A stretch of 64,000 bases of DNA from Streptomyces bottropensis ATCC 25435 (GCF_000383595.1 NZ_KB911581.1:806001-870000), one strand, 5' to 3'; shown: positions 18,067 through 27,240, counted from the stretch's first letter. The notes: generated by a model from the sequence alone, not told the origin. Made by a program: numbers and translations.

Positions 18067-18138
18067 CTCCGGAGGAACGCTCCGGAGGAATAGTGGAGAG
18101 GGGGCCCTCGTTCACGGGTATAGTTGAATCGTAAACAA
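18067..18138 (+). promoter_or_regulatory. Probable promoter and operator of the LLM/FMN reductase operon
   Basis: A duplicated 11-mer (ctccggaggaa at 18067-18077 and 18080-18090) is followed by a tatagt -10-like hexamer at 18119-18124 and a partly palindromic TTGAATCGTAAACAA (18124-18138). The last lies where a repressor would block RNA polymerase. The -35 is not clear and the factor is unknown; AraC at 17202-18017 or a MarR protein elsewhere are candidates. Confidence 0.4.
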
Positions 18139-18156
18139 CCTGGGAGGGTGGCAGCG

Positions 18157-19302
18157 ATGATGCAGTTCGGGATCTTCAGTGTCGGAGACGTGACTCCGGA
18201 CCCCACCACGGGCCGGACGCCGACCGAGCGCGAGCGCATCAAGGCGATGGTCGCGATCGCGCTCAAGGCGGAGGAGGTCGGGCTCGACGTCTTCGCCACC
18301 GGCGAGCACCACAACCCGCCCTTCGTGCCCTCGTCGCCCACGACCATGCTCGGCTACATCGCCGCGCGCACGGAGAAGCTGGTCCTCTCCACCTCCACCA
18401 CCCTCATCACCACCAACGACCCGGTGAAGATCGCCGAGGACTTCGCGATGCTCCAGCACCTGGCCGACGGCCGGGTGGACCTGATGATGGGGCGCGGCAA
18501 CACCGGGCCCGTCTACCCCTGGTTCGGGCAGGACATCCGGCAGGGCATCAACCTCGCCGTGGAGAACTACGCGCTGCTGCGCCGCCTGTGGCGCGAGGAC
18601 GTCGTCAACTGGGAGGGCAAGTTCCGCTCGCCGCTCCAGGGCTTCACCTCCACCCCCCGCCCGATGGACGACGTACCGCCGTTCGTCTGGCACGGCTCCA
18701 TCCGCTCGCCCGAGATCGCCGAGCAGGCCGCGTTCTACGGTGACGGCTTCTTCCACAACAACATCTTCTGGCCGGCCGACCACACCAAGCGGATGGTCGA
18801 GCTGTACCGGCAGCGGTTCGCGCACTACGGGCACGGCACGCCCGAGCAGGCGATCGTGGGACTCGGCGGGCAGGTGTTCATGCGCAGGAACTCGCAGGAC
18901 GCGGTGCGGGAGTTCCGGCCGTACTTCGACGTCGCGCCGGTGTACGGCAACGGGCCCTCCCTGGAGGACTTCACCGACCAGACCCCGCTCACCGTCGGCT
19001 CGCCGCAGCAGGTGATCGAGAAGACGCTGGCCTTCCGGGAGTACGCCGGTGACTACCAGCGGCAGCTGTTCCTCCTCGACCACGCGGGGCTGCCCCTGAA
19101 GACCGTGCTGGAGCAGCTCGACCTGCTCGGCGAGGAGGTCGTGCCGGTGCTGCGCGCGGAGTTCGCGAAGGGGCGGCCGGCTCAGGTGCCGGACGCGCCG
19201 ACGCACGGGTCGCTGCTGGCCGCGGCGGAGAAGGGCGCGGGGACGCGGAACGCGGGCACGAAGGACGCGAAGGGCGTCGAGAAGAAGGAGAGCGTGGCAT
19301 GA
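18157..19302 (+). CDS. LLM-class flavin-dependent oxidoreductase (CE1758-like)
   Basis: A 381-residue luciferase-like monooxygenase. MMQFGIFSVGDVT at the N-terminus, EVGLDVFATGEHHNPPFVPSSP, VDLMMGRGNTGPVYPWFG and VPPFVWHGSIRSPEIAEQAAFYGDGFFHNN are typical of the LLM subgroup that travels with a CE1759-type FMN reductase. It would use reduced flavin made by the next gene. The last 35 residues (AAEKGAGTRNAGTKDAKG) are a disordered Lys-rich tail beyond the family core. ATGA overlap with the reductase means coupled translation. Confidence 0.92.
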   Translation: MMQFGIFSVGDVTPDPTTGRTPTERERIKAMVAIALKAEEVGLDVFATGEHHNPPFVPSSPTTMLGYIAARTEKLVLSTSTTLITTNDPVKIAEDFAMLQHLADGRVDLMMGRGNTGPVYPWFGQDIRQGINLAVENYALLRRLWREDVVNWEGKFRSPLQGFTSTPRPMDDVPPFVWHGSIRSPEIAEQAAFYGDGFFHNNIFWPADHTKRMVELYRQRFAHYGHGTPEQAIVGLGGQVFMRRNSQDAVREFRPYFDVAPVYGNGPSLEDFTDQTPLTVGSPQQVIEKTLAFREYAGDYQRQLFLLDHAGLPLKTVLEQLDLLGEEVVPVLRAEFAKGRPAQVPDAPTHGSLLAAAEKGAGTRNAGTKDAKGVEKKESVA

Positions 19303-19898
19303 AGCTGGTCGTCGTCTCGGCGGGGCTGAGCGTGCCGTCGTCCACGCGGTTGCTGGGGGACCGGCTGGCCGCGGCGGTCGCCGGGCACGACGCCTCGGTG
19401 GAGGTCCAGGTCGTCGAACTGCGCGACCTGGCCGTGGAGATCGCGCACCACCTCACCAACGGGTTCCCCGGCCGAAAGCTCGCCGCCGCGCTCGACGCGG
19501 TGGCGGGGGCCGACGGGCTGGTCGTGGTGACACCGGTGTTCTCCGCCTCGTACAGCGGGTTGTTCAAGTCGTTCTTCGACGTGCTCGACCGCGACGCGCT
19601 GGCGGGCAAGCCGGTGCTGATCGCCGCCACCGGGGGATCGGCCCGGCACTCGCTGGTGCTGGAGCACGCGATGCGGCCGTTGTTCGCGTACCTGCGGGCC
19701 GTGGTCGTGCCCACGGGGGTGTACGCCGCCTCCGAGGACTGGGGTGCGCAGGGGCTGGCCGGGCGGATCGAGCGGGCGGCCGCGGAGCTGAGCCGGTTGA
19801 TGGGCGGGCTGTCCCGGGAGGCGGCCGCCACGCCGGCCGAGCCCGAGGAGTTCGTCGTCGTCCCCTTCGCCGAACAGCTGGCGGCGCTGCGGGGCTGA
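19299..19898 (+). CDS. NAD(P)H-dependent FMN reductase, CE1759 family
   Basis: A 199-residue flavodoxin-fold reductase: LVVVSAGLSVPSSTRLLGDRLA binds the flavin phosphate, DGLVVVTPVFSASYSGLFKSFFDVLD is the flavin-ring loop, and VLIAATGGSARHSLVLEHAMRPLF the helix that follows. It should supply reduced flavin to the LLM oxygenase encoded just upstream, with which it overlaps by 4 bp. Confidence 0.92.
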   Translation: MKLVVVSAGLSVPSSTRLLGDRLAAAVAGHDASVEVQVVELRDLAVEIAHHLTNGFPGRKLAAALDAVAGADGLVVVTPVFSASYSGLFKSFFDVLDRDALAGKPVLIAATGGSARHSLVLEHAMRPLFAYLRAVVVPTGVYAASEDWGAQGLAGRIERAAAELSRLMGGLSREAAATPAEPEEFVVVPFAEQLAALRG

Positions 19899-19924
19899 GC
19901 CTCGCCGTCGGGGCGGTGCGGGCC

Positions 19925-21229
19925 TCAGGCCACGGGTTGTTCGTGGTTGCCCGCACCCGCGCGGCGGAGCCGGGGCTGCGACAGTCCCGCGGCCCTGAGG
20001 AACGCCGGCCTCGCCCTCTCCCAGGAACGCAGCCGGTACCCCAGCCAGGCCCGTACCCGCGTCACCTCCCGCTCCCAGGCGCGGTGGACCCGCGTCGCGC
20101 GCAGCTCGGCGAACAGGCGCTCGTACTCGGCGACGATCGGGGCCGGGTCGTAGCGGTGGGCGCTCGCGAGGGCGGCGCGGCCCATGGCGCGGCGCAGGTC
20201 CGGGTCGGCGATGAGGTCGAGAATGGCCTCGGCGAGGGCGTGGGGGTCGTCGACGGGGACGAGGCGGCCGTCGGTGCCGTCGGTGATGATCTCGGCGGGG
20301 CCGAGCGGGCAGTCGGTGCTGACGACGGGTACGCCGCAGCGCATGGCCTCGACGAGGGTCATGCCGAAGGACTCGGCGTCCGAGGCGCTGACGACGACGG
20401 AGGCGCGCGCGAACTCCTCCTCGATCGGCGTGTGCGGGCCCATCAGATGGGCCCGGTCGGTGAGGCGGAGGTCCTCGATCAGGGCCTCCAGCCGGTCCTT
20501 CTGCTTGCCGCCGCCGTAGATGCGCAGCTGCCAGTCCGGTTCCTTCGCGGCGACCTTCGCGAACGCCTCCAGCAGGAGGTCGAAGCGTTTGCCGCGGGCC
20601 AGGCGGCCGGCGGCCGCGATGACGGGGGCCGTGACGTCGGACGGGGCGACCGAGGCCGGCGGGACGATGTTGGGCACCGGCATCACCCGTACGCCCGGCA
20701 GATTCATCCGTGCGCGGTACACCGCCGCGTCCGCCGCCGTGGTCGTGACGACCGCGTCCAGGGTGCGGTAGTGGCGGGCGAGGACCCTGCGGAGCTGCTT
20801 GCCGTGGGCGTCGTGGCGCAGGTGCTCCTGGCCGATGCGCAGGGCGCGGCGCGGCGCGAAGCGGGAGACGTAGACGTTGATGCCGGGGCGGGTGCCGATG
20901 ACGACGTCCGCGCCGCAGCGGGCCAGATAGGCGCGGACCCGCAGGTCGGTGAGCCGGCTGTACTGGCGGTGCCGCTTGTCCTGCGTCGGGAAGTCCACGG
21001 CGGGCTGCACCTGGGCGGGATCGCGCAGGTCGGGGCTGTACGGGCGGATGTCCACCAGGGGGACGAGCGTGACCCTGGGGTCGACCGTGAAACGCGGTTC
21101 GTCCAGGTGACGGGCCATCGAGGCGATCTCCACGTCGTGGTGGTCCGCGAGCGCCGACGCCAGGTTCAACGTCGTACGGACGGTGCCGCCGATGGCGTAC
21201 GCGTTGTGCAGCAGGAACACGATCTTCAT
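19925..21229 (-). CDS. Glycosyltransferase family 4
   Basis: A 434-residue GT-B glycosyltransferase. MKIVFLLHNAYAIGGTVRTTLNLASAL carries the N-terminal Gly-rich acceptor loop; APVIAAAGRLARGKRFDLLLEAFA opens the sugar-nucleotide domain; DAESFGMTLVEAMRCGVPVVSTDCPLGPAEII is the ExxxxxxxE region; DGRLVPVDDPHALAEAI follows. Donor and acceptor are unknown. The frame stays open far upstream (to 23074) only because it is antisense to the histidine kinase; the start at MKIVFLL (21229) is where homology begins. Divergent from the response regulator. Confidence 0.92.
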   Translation of the reverse strand: MKIVFLLHNAYAIGGTVRTTLNLASALADHHDVEIASMARHLDEPRFTVDPRVTLVPLVDIRPYSPDLRDPAQVQPAVDFPTQDKRHRQYSRLTDLRVRAYLARCGADVVIGTRPGINVYVSRFAPRRALRIGQEHLRHDAHGKQLRRVLARHYRTLDAVVTTTAADAAVYRARMNLPGVRVMPVPNIVPPASVAPSDVTAPVIAAAGRLARGKRFDLLLEAFAKVAAKEPDWQLRIYGGGKQKDRLEALIEDLRLTDRAHLMGPHTPIEEEFARASVVVSASDAESFGMTLVEAMRCGVPVVSTDCPLGPAEIITDGTDGRLVPVDDPHALAEAILDLIADPDLRRAMGRAALASAHRYDPAPIVAEYERLFAELRATRVHRAWEREVTRVRAWLGYRLRSWERARPAFLRAAGLSQPRLRRAGAGNHEQPVA

Positions 21230-21520
21230 GCGGCGGCTCAAGGCCCTGCCTTCCGACGGTGTGGGGGGTGCGGTGATGCAGTTGTGCGAAGACGGCATGG
21301 TTGTCCGGTGGTGCGGCTTCTGATGGTGGTTCGGCTGGTTCGGACCCTTTGTACTCCATCTGTTCGCTCCGGTCGGGTTCCCTTGCGGGCGGGTGTCACA
21401 CGGACACGCTGCTCCGGAGGGGTAAGCCGGGCGCGCGGTCGGGGTGAGAGGCCGGTAAGAAGGGCCGTCCGGGGCCCCCGGCGAGGTGGTGGGCGCCGGT
21501 GACCTTGGCAGACTGGTGGG

Positions 21521-22258
21521 GTGCCCCAGAACGTGCTGCTCGCCGAGGACGACCGCGCCATCCGCCATGCCCTGGAACGCGCGCTGACCCTGGAGGGGTA
21601 CGAGGTCACGGCGGTCGCCGACGGCGTCGAGGCGCTCGCCCAGGCCCACCGCACCCAGCCCGACGTGCTCGTGCTGGACGTGATGATGCCCGGCATAGAC
21701 GGGCTCCAGGTGTGCCGTGTGCTGCGCGCGGAGGGTGACCGGACTCCGATCCTGATGCTGACCGCGCTCGTGGAGACCGCCGACCGGATCGCCGGGCTCG
21801 ACGCCGGCGCGGACGACTACGTCGTCAAACCGTTCGACGTGGAAGAGGTGTTCGCGCGGTTGCGCGCACTCCTGCGCAGGACGGGCAACGACGGCTTCGC
21901 CCGCCCCCTCCCGCCACCGGCGGGCGCGGTGGCCGGGGCGGCGGCCCCGGACGGCGGCGGGCTGCTCACGGCCGCCGGGCTGCGGATGGACGTCCAGGCG
22001 CGGCGGGCCTGGCGCGGGACACGCGAACTGGAGCTGACCCGCACCGAGTTCGACCTCCTGGAACTGCTCGTCCGCAACGCGGGCATCGTCCTCGACCACG
22101 CGACGATCTACGACCGCATCTGGGGCTACGACTTCGGCCCCGGCTCCAAGAACCTCGCCGTCTACGTCGGTTATCTGCGCCGCAAGCTCGACGAGCCCGG
22201 GGCGCCGGCGCTGATCCACACCGTGCGGGGTGTGGGGTACGCGCTGCGGGAAGACTGA
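21521..22258 (+). CDS. OmpR/PhoB-family response regulator
   Basis: 245 residues. Receiver domain with NVLLAEDDRAI (acidic pocket), phospho-acceptor Asp53 in LVLDVMMPG, Thr in MLTALVE and Lys103 in DDYVVKPF. An Ala/Gly/Pro linker leads to a winged-helix effector domain (LELTRTEFDLLELLVRNAGIVLDHATIYDRIWG, then NLAVYVGYLRRKLDE). Closest in style to MprA-like regulators. The GTG start at 21521 is preceded by ggtgggg. The kinase starts 13 bp downstream, so they form one operon. Confidence 0.94.
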   Translation: MPQNVLLAEDDRAIRHALERALTLEGYEVTAVADGVEALAQAHRTQPDVLVLDVMMPGIDGLQVCRVLRAEGDRTPILMLTALVETADRIAGLDAGADDYVVKPFDVEEVFARLRALLRRTGNDGFARPLPPPAGAVAGAAAPDGGGLLTAAGLRMDVQARRAWRGTRELELTRTEFDLLELLVRNAGIVLDHATIYDRIWGYDFGPGSKNLAVYVGYLRRKLDEPGAPALIHTVRGVGYALRED

Positions 22259-22270
22259 GGGCGGCGCCCG

Positions 22271-23860
22271 GTGCCGCCGCGTCCCGTCCGGGGGCTGTCC
22301 CGGCTGCTCGCCCGGCTGCGGCCGGTCCCCTCGCTGCGGGCGACCTTCACCGTGTCGTTCGTGGCGGTGGCGTGTGTGGTCACCGTCCTCGTCGGGATCC
22401 TCAGCTACAGCGCGGCGGCGCGGCTGGTGCGGGTCGACGAGCAGACCGTGTTCGCCGAGGTCGTGCGTGATCTGCGGGAGCTGGTCGAGCAGGACCGGCT
22501 GACCCCGCAGGACTTCGCGCCGAGCGGCAGCGGCGGCCCGCGCGACGACCTGATCCGTTCCGGCCGCACCGACGTGCAGGTGCTCGGCCCGCACGGCGAG
22601 ATCCTGGAGAAGGGCGCCCCCGGCCTGCCCGTACGCGACGCGGACCGCCGTACGGCCGACACGGCCCTGCCCGGGGTGATGGTCGAGCACGGTGAGGTCG
22701 AGGTCGGCGACGACCGCTACCGGGTGGTGACCGTCGCCCTCGGCGGCGGCCGGGGCGCCGTGCAGGTCGCGCAGGAGTTCAGCGACACGGAGGATCTGCT
22801 GCGGGAGCTGCAGCAGCGGACCCTGCTGTTCGTGTCCGGCATCGTCATCTCCGCCGGGCTGTTCGGATGGTGGCTGGCGCGACGGCAGACCCGGCGGCTC
22901 GTGCAGTTGGCGGGGGCGGCGGAGGACGTGGCGCGGACCGGGCGGCTGGGCATCCAGGTGCCGGTCGCGGGCCGGGACGAGGTGGGGCGGCTCGGACGTT
23001 CCTTCGACCGCATGCTGGTCCGCCTCGCCCAGTCGGAGGAGGACCAGCGGCGGCTGGTCCAGGATGCCGGGCACGAACTGCGCACCCCGCTGACGTCCTT
23101 GCGGACGAACATCTCGCTGCTGCGGCGCATCGACGAGCTGCCGCCCCGGATGCGTGCGGAACTCGTCGACGACCTCTCCCAGGAGGCCCTCGAACTGACC
23201 GACCTGGTCAACGAGTTGGTCGACCTCGCGGCCGGGCAGTCCAGCACCGAGCCCGTGCAGCGGGTCGACCTGGCCGACCTGGCGGAGGACGTCGCGGGGA
23301 CCGCCCGCCGCCGCACCGGCCGCGAGGTCCTCGTCCGCGTGGCCGGTGACACGACCGTCGAGGGGCGGCCCGGGGCCCTCCAGCGGGCCATCTCCAACCT
23401 GGTGGAGAACGCGGCGAAGTTCGACCGCGCGGGGTCCGGGGCGATCGTGGTGGTCGTGGCGCGGGGGTCGGCGGGAGAACTGGGGGAGCTGGGCGGGCTG
23501 GAGGAGTGGGGGGAGCCGGGGGTGAGGGGCCAGGGGGGTCCGGGCGGCCTGGGAGATCCGGGTGGCGCGTGGGAATCGGGTGGCTTGCGCTCAGCGGGTG
23601 GGGCGCGTGAGGAGGGTGCCGGTTCGGATGTCGTTCGCGTCGAGGTCCTCGACCGGGGTCCCGGTGTCCCCGACTGCGACCTCGAACGCATCTTCGACCG
23701 CTTCTACCGCGCCCCGGACGCCCGCAGCCTGCCCGGGTCCGGGCTCGGGCTGTCGATCGTGCGCGCGGTGGCGGCCGCGCACGGCGGCGCGCCGTTCGCG
23801 TTCCGGCGGGAGGGCGGGGGGCTGGTGACCGGGTTCACGGTGCGGGACGCCGGCGGCTGA
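22271..23860 (+). CDS. Sensor histidine kinase (MprB-like)
   Basis: A 529-residue partner of the adjacent regulator. Two membrane helices (TFTVSFVAVACVVTVLVGIL and TLLFVSGIVISAGLFGWWLA) flank an extracellular sensor. Then come a HAMP domain, DHp with LVQDAGHELRTPLTSLRTN (phospho-His), and the ATPase with N box ISNLVENAAKFDR, EVLDRGPGVPD and PGSGLGLSIVRAVAAAHGG. Between the N box and G1 box sits an unusual insert of about 55 Gly/Glu/Trp-rich residues (GELGELGGLEEWGEPGVRG and onward), encoded by imperfect repeats. Whether it disturbs ATP binding is unknown. Confidence 0.93.
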   Translation: MPPRPVRGLSRLLARLRPVPSLRATFTVSFVAVACVVTVLVGILSYSAAARLVRVDEQTVFAEVVRDLRELVEQDRLTPQDFAPSGSGGPRDDLIRSGRTDVQVLGPHGEILEKGAPGLPVRDADRRTADTALPGVMVEHGEVEVGDDRYRVVTVALGGGRGAVQVAQEFSDTEDLLRELQQRTLLFVSGIVISAGLFGWWLARRQTRRLVQLAGAAEDVARTGRLGIQVPVAGRDEVGRLGRSFDRMLVRLAQSEEDQRRLVQDAGHELRTPLTSLRTNISLLRRIDELPPRMRAELVDDLSQEALELTDLVNELVDLAAGQSSTEPVQRVDLADLAEDVAGTARRRTGREVLVRVAGDTTVEGRPGALQRAISNLVENAAKFDRAGSGAIVVVVARGSAGELGELGGLEEWGEPGVRGQGGPGGLGDPGGAWESGGLRSAGGAREEGAGSDVVRVEVLDRGPGVPDCDLERIFDRFYRAPDARSLPGSGLGLSIVRAVAAAHGGAPFAFRREGGGLVTGFTVRDAGG

Positions 23861-23911
23861 CCGGGGCCGGCCGCTCGGTCCGTCGGCACCGTCCGGCCCG
23901 GCCCGGTCCGG

Positions 23912-24424
23912 TCAGGCGTAGGTCCAGCGCCAGGCGTTCGAGCGGTAGGCGCACGTGATCTCGGTGCCGTCCTCGGTGGTGGTGACGGCCCCGTGGTCGC
24001 TGTTGCGGCAGAACTGCCCCGCCGAATAGCAGTTGCCGGAGTTGGAGACGATCGAACAGGTGCCGACGGAGTCCTGGCCGCCGGTGTCGTCACTGCCACC
24101 GCCGGGGTCGCTGCCGCTGTCGGCCGCCTTCGCGACGGCGGTCTCGGTGACGGTGACGGTGGGGCGCGGCTTCGCCTTGGCCTTGACGGTCTCGGTGACG
24201 GTGGGGCCGGGCTCGGGTGTGGCCGTCACGGTCGCCGTGACGGTCGTACGGGGCTTGGTGGCGGCCTGCACGCCCTCCTGTCCGTCGCCCCCGGCTGACC
24301 CGATGAGCGTGCCCGCTATGAGCAGGGCGGAGCCGCCGATCCACACGAGGACCCGCTTGTGCAGCGGGCGGGTGCCGGGCGGGCGGGGCGCCGACGGTGT
24401 GGGGCCGGTGTACGGGTTGGTCAT
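23912..24424 (-). CDS. Membrane-anchored hypothetical protein with Cys-rich C-terminus
   Basis: 170 residues. A short Pro-rich cytoplasmic start is followed by one hydrophobic helix (RVLVWIGGSALLIAGTLIGSAG). A repetitive Thr/Val/Lys/Pro stalk comes next (TVTATVTATPEPGPTVTETV, then KAKPRPTVTVTETAV). The C-terminal domain has Cys in GTCSIVSNSGNCYSAGQFCRN and TEITCAYRSNAWRWTYA, likely disulphide-bonded outside the cell. It resembles Streptomyces secreted proteins with an RNSDHGA motif; function unknown. Start at ATG 24424. The same frame stays open upstream but has no coding character there. Confidence 0.8.
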   Translation of the reverse strand: MTNPYTGPTPSAPRPPGTRPLHKRVLVWIGGSALLIAGTLIGSAGGDGQEGVQAATKPRTTVTATVTATPEPGPTVTETVKAKAKPRPTVTVTETAVAKAADSGSDPGGGSDDTGGQDSVGTCSIVSNSGNCYSAGQFCRNSDHGAVTTTEDGTEITCAYRSNAWRWTYA

Positions 24425-24558
24425 CTCGTCCCCCTGGGCGTTTCGGGTGGAGTGACCGTAGTGCCCGGTGGCGCCGGATGTGGGGGAGCGGGGGAGAGGA
24501 GGCCGTTTTGTGACCGGCGTGGGCGCGGTGCCACGACCCGGGAGGCCGGGGTGCCGCG

Positions 24559-25308
24559 TCAGGCGGTGGGCCGGGTCGCGCCCGCGCTCCAGCGGCCGAG
24601 CACCGGCTCGCCGAGCGTGCGGGCCGTCCGGCACAGGGTCTGGCCGTGGCGCGCGAAGAGTTCGTCGCGGTCGTCGAAGTGGCCGAGGTCGGCGACCACC
24701 CGGGCGGAGAGGTCGCAGGCGCCGGGGGCCGTGCCGCAGGAGTCCCACCGGACGCCCGTTCGGGCGATCGCGTCGAACAGGGTCTCGCCGCCCCGGTTGG
24801 CGAAGCCGTCGCCGCCCGGGGCGGGGGCGTCGAAGAGGTCGCCGATCGGGAGCCACGCGCCGCTGATCCTGAACTCCGGCCAGGCCAGCAGGACCTGCTC
24901 CGGCACGAACGGCTTCAGCCGCGGGAACCTCGGATACCAGAAGGTCCCGTCCACCAGCAGCCCGCGCACCCGCGTCCGTACGCGTACGGCCCGGGCGACG
25001 GCCTCCAGCGCGGCCATCCGCTGACTGCACGAGCCGCGCCGCAGCCGCAGCGTCCGCGACACGCGCCGGCGGTCCTCCACCGAGTACACCGGGCGGACGT
25101 CCCGCGCGATGATCCGGTGCGCGGTCCGCAGCGCGTCACGCGGTGTCGCCTCGCTCAGCACCCGGCGCGCGAGGGCCCCCACCAGTGGATCGTCGTGGTC
25201 CAGGATCGCCGTGGCCCGCGTGGACCCCGCCACGCTCGCCGGCTCCCGGGCGGGCACCCCGGCCCGTTTGCCCTGCGCGTTGTACGACATGAGCAGTCGA
25301 CTGGTCAT
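24559..25308 (-). CDS. Transglutaminase-like superfamily protein
   Basis: 249 residues. RRGSCSQRMAALEAVARAVRVRTRVRGLLVDG matches the transglutaminase-core pattern with a nucleophile-like Cys at the head of a helix, but the usual His-x-Trp on the next strand reads TFWYPRF, with no His, so peptidase-type activity is doubtful. Later segments (AWPEFRISGAWLPIGDLF, GACDLSARVVADLGHFDDRDELFARHGQ) suit a small cytosolic enzyme or protein-binding fold. ATG 25308. Confidence 0.75.
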   Translation of the reverse strand: MTSRLLMSYNAQGKRAGVPAREPASVAGSTRATAILDHDDPLVGALARRVLSEATPRDALRTAHRIIARDVRPVYSVEDRRRVSRTLRLRRGSCSQRMAALEAVARAVRVRTRVRGLLVDGTFWYPRFPRLKPFVPEQVLLAWPEFRISGAWLPIGDLFDAPAPGGDGFANRGGETLFDAIARTGVRWDSCGTAPGACDLSARVVADLGHFDDRDELFARHGQTLCRTARTLGEPVLGRWSAGATRPTA

Positions 25309-25735
25309 GACAGTTCCGTCCCCGTGCCCGTTTCCGCCCCCGCGAGGAGCGCCGCCCGTCCCCTACGGGCGCCCGGCGCCCATCATCACACGACCACCGG
25401 GCGGGGCCGCGGGCCACTCCGGAGGGGGCGGGGCGGTGGCCGGGGGCCGCGGTCGCCGGGGGGTCCCGGCGGTGCGCTTTCGTAGTACTTCCACCGACCC
25501 CATTGCGGCGGCGTGAACACGCCGACTACGGTCGTCCCTGTGCTCACGGAGAGTGTGCACCTGATTACTCAGACACATCCCGCCTGCACCGAGCCCTGTA
25601 CTCGAATCTCCCATACTCCATCCCCTGCGTACCGCCAGTTGAAAGCGCGCCCCGGGCCGTCGACACCCGAGGAGGAGCCACCGACGCGGTAGGGACCCGA
25701 GCAATCCCTTCTCGTCGCAACGGAGTTGATCGCCC
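25309..25735. other. Divergent control region without genes
   Basis: 427 bp between the transglutaminase-like gene (minus) and the ATP-binding protein (plus). I see no open frame with coding character and no strong hairpin. A TTGAAA at 25639-25644, with gacacc 17 bases later, is a weak promoter candidate for the plus-strand pair. GC drops around 25500-25640 compared with flanking genes, which suits promoters. Confidence 0.4.
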
Positions 25736-26230
25736 ATGACCGAAACCGCCCCTGATGTCGCCGATCCGATCCCGGACACCGCCCCCTGGCTCTCGCCCGC
25801 GGCGACGACCTACACCCTCTCCTGTCCCTCCCTCGACACCTCGCCCCACATCGCCCGCGACTTCGTCGCCACCGTCCTGCGCGCCCTCGGCCTCGACACC
25901 CTCGTCGACGCCGCCGCCCTGTGCACGTCCGAGCTGGTCACGAACGCCTGTGTGCACGCCAAGGGCGGAGGGTCGGTGCTCCGGCTGACGGTCGAGTCCT
26001 GGCGCGTCCGGGTCATCGTCTACGACGGCGACGAGAACCCGCCCGTCATGCGGGAGTTGACCCAGGGCGGCTGGGAGGAGGGCGGCCGCGGTCTCTACCT
26101 GGTCGACGCCCTCACGGACGGCCACTGGGGAACGTCCGCCACCGTCCCCCAGGGCGACGGCCTCGTCCGACCCGACGGCAAGGCGGTGTGGTTCGACCTG
26201 GCGGCGCCGGGCGGGTCCGTGCTGGGGTGA
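25736..26230 (+). CDS. Anti-sigma-factor-like ATP-binding protein (HATPase_c_2)
   Basis: 164 residues of GHKL ATPase fold: N box ALCTSELVTNACVHAKG (Glu and Asn for Mg-ATP), VIVYDGDENPPVMRE as G1 box and GGRGLYLVDALTDGHWGT as G2 box. Streptomyces have dozens of these serine-kinase-like proteins, often beside DUF397/XRE pairs; here the neighbour is a kinase-fold gene 4 bp downstream. Probably a partner-switching regulator; its target is unknown. ATG 25736. Confidence 0.9.
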   Translation: MTETAPDVADPIPDTAPWLSPAATTYTLSCPSLDTSPHIARDFVATVLRALGLDTLVDAAALCTSELVTNACVHAKGGGSVLRLTVESWRVRVIVYDGDENPPVMRELTQGGWEEGGRGLYLVDALTDGHWGTSATVPQGDGLVRPDGKAVWFDLAAPGGSVLG

Positions 26231-26234
26231 TCCC

Positions 26235-27218
26235 ATGCGAAGCAGAGCGGGATTCATCGCGGACGTGTATGGCCTCGGCGGCGGGGCGTGGGACATGGTG
26301 CCTGTCGCCCGGGGGGCGTTGGGGCAGGTCTGGAGGCTGTCCGGTGGTGGCGGGGGATCGTGGGCGGTGAAGGAGTTGCTGTTCGGGTGTGACGGGGAGC
26401 AGGTGGGGCGGGAGGCGGCCTTACGGGACGCGGCCGAGGAGTTGGGGATCTCCGCACCCCGGCTCTTCGCGGACCGGGACGGGGCGTATGCGTCCCGGCT
26501 GCCCGACTCGATGGGCGGGGCGTACGTGAAGGTGTACGACTGGGTCGACGGGAGCGAGGCGGACCCGGCCGATCCGGAGGTACTGGCGTGGTGCGGGCGG
26601 ACGCTCGCTGTGTTGCACCGGGCCGGGGAGGGGACGAAGGAGACGCCCGACGGGTGGTACGAGCGGTGTCCCGGGGAGGGCGACTGGGCCGCGTTGTGCG
26701 AGGCGGTCGGGCGGGCCGGGGTGCCCTGGGCACACGCGCTGGAGCGGTTCGTCGCCGGCCCGGCGAGGGAGCTGGCGGCGTACGTCACCCCCTGCGAAGG
26801 CGGTGACGTGGTGACCTCGCATCTCGACATGCGGCCGCAGAACGTGCTGGTGGGGCGGTCCGGACCGGTCCTCCTCGACTGGGACAACGCCGGGCCCGTG
26901 TCGGCGGAGCGCGAACTCGCCCGCGCCGTCCATGTGTGGGCCGGCGGTGACGACTTCCGCGCCGATGCCGCCCGGCGGCTGGTGCGGGGCTACCGGGAGG
27001 CGGGGGGCCGTGCGGTCGTGCGGGGGACGGAGTCGTTCTCCATGCTCTTCGCGACGGAGCTGAACTACGTCCGCGTGCAGGCCGCGTGCGCGGTCGATCC
27101 GGAGGTGACCGAGGCGCAGCGGGCGTTCGCGAGCGAGCAGGTCGCGCGGCTGCTGGGGAGGCTGCCCGACCCGGCTGCCGTCTCCCGGCTGGTGCGGGCG
27201 CTGGCTCCCGAGTGGTGA
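26235..27218 (+). CDS. APH-family phosphotransferase
   Basis: 327 residues with an intact kinase core: GALGQVWRLSG (nucleotide loop), WAVKELLFG (Lys), VVTSHLDMRPQNVLV (catalytic HxDxxxxN) and VLLDWDNAGPV (metal Asp). Unlike the APH-like gene at 807-1739, all catalytic residues are present. Start 4 bp after the anti-sigma-like gene stop, so co-transcribed. The substrate could be an antibiotic, a sugar or a thiamine-like metabolite; the sequence does not say. Confidence 0.9.
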   Translation: MRSRAGFIADVYGLGGGAWDMVPVARGALGQVWRLSGGGGGSWAVKELLFGCDGEQVGREAALRDAAEELGISAPRLFADRDGAYASRLPDSMGGAYVKVYDWVDGSEADPADPEVLAWCGRTLAVLHRAGEGTKETPDGWYERCPGEGDWAALCEAVGRAGVPWAHALERFVAGPARELAAYVTPCEGGDVVTSHLDMRPQNVLVGRSGPVLLDWDNAGPVSAERELARAVHVWAGGDDFRADAARRLVRGYREAGGRAVVRGTESFSMLFATELNYVRVQAACAVDPEVTEAQRAFASEQVARLLGRLPDPAAVSRLVRALAPEW

Positions 27219-27240
27219 GGCCGGCCCGTCGAGGGCTCGT

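Noticed and set aside
21230..23074. Long upstream extension of the glycosyltransferase frame on the minus strand
   Set aside because: It lies opposite the response regulator and kinase, has no recognisable domain, and the glycosyltransferase fold starts exactly at MKIVFLL (21229).
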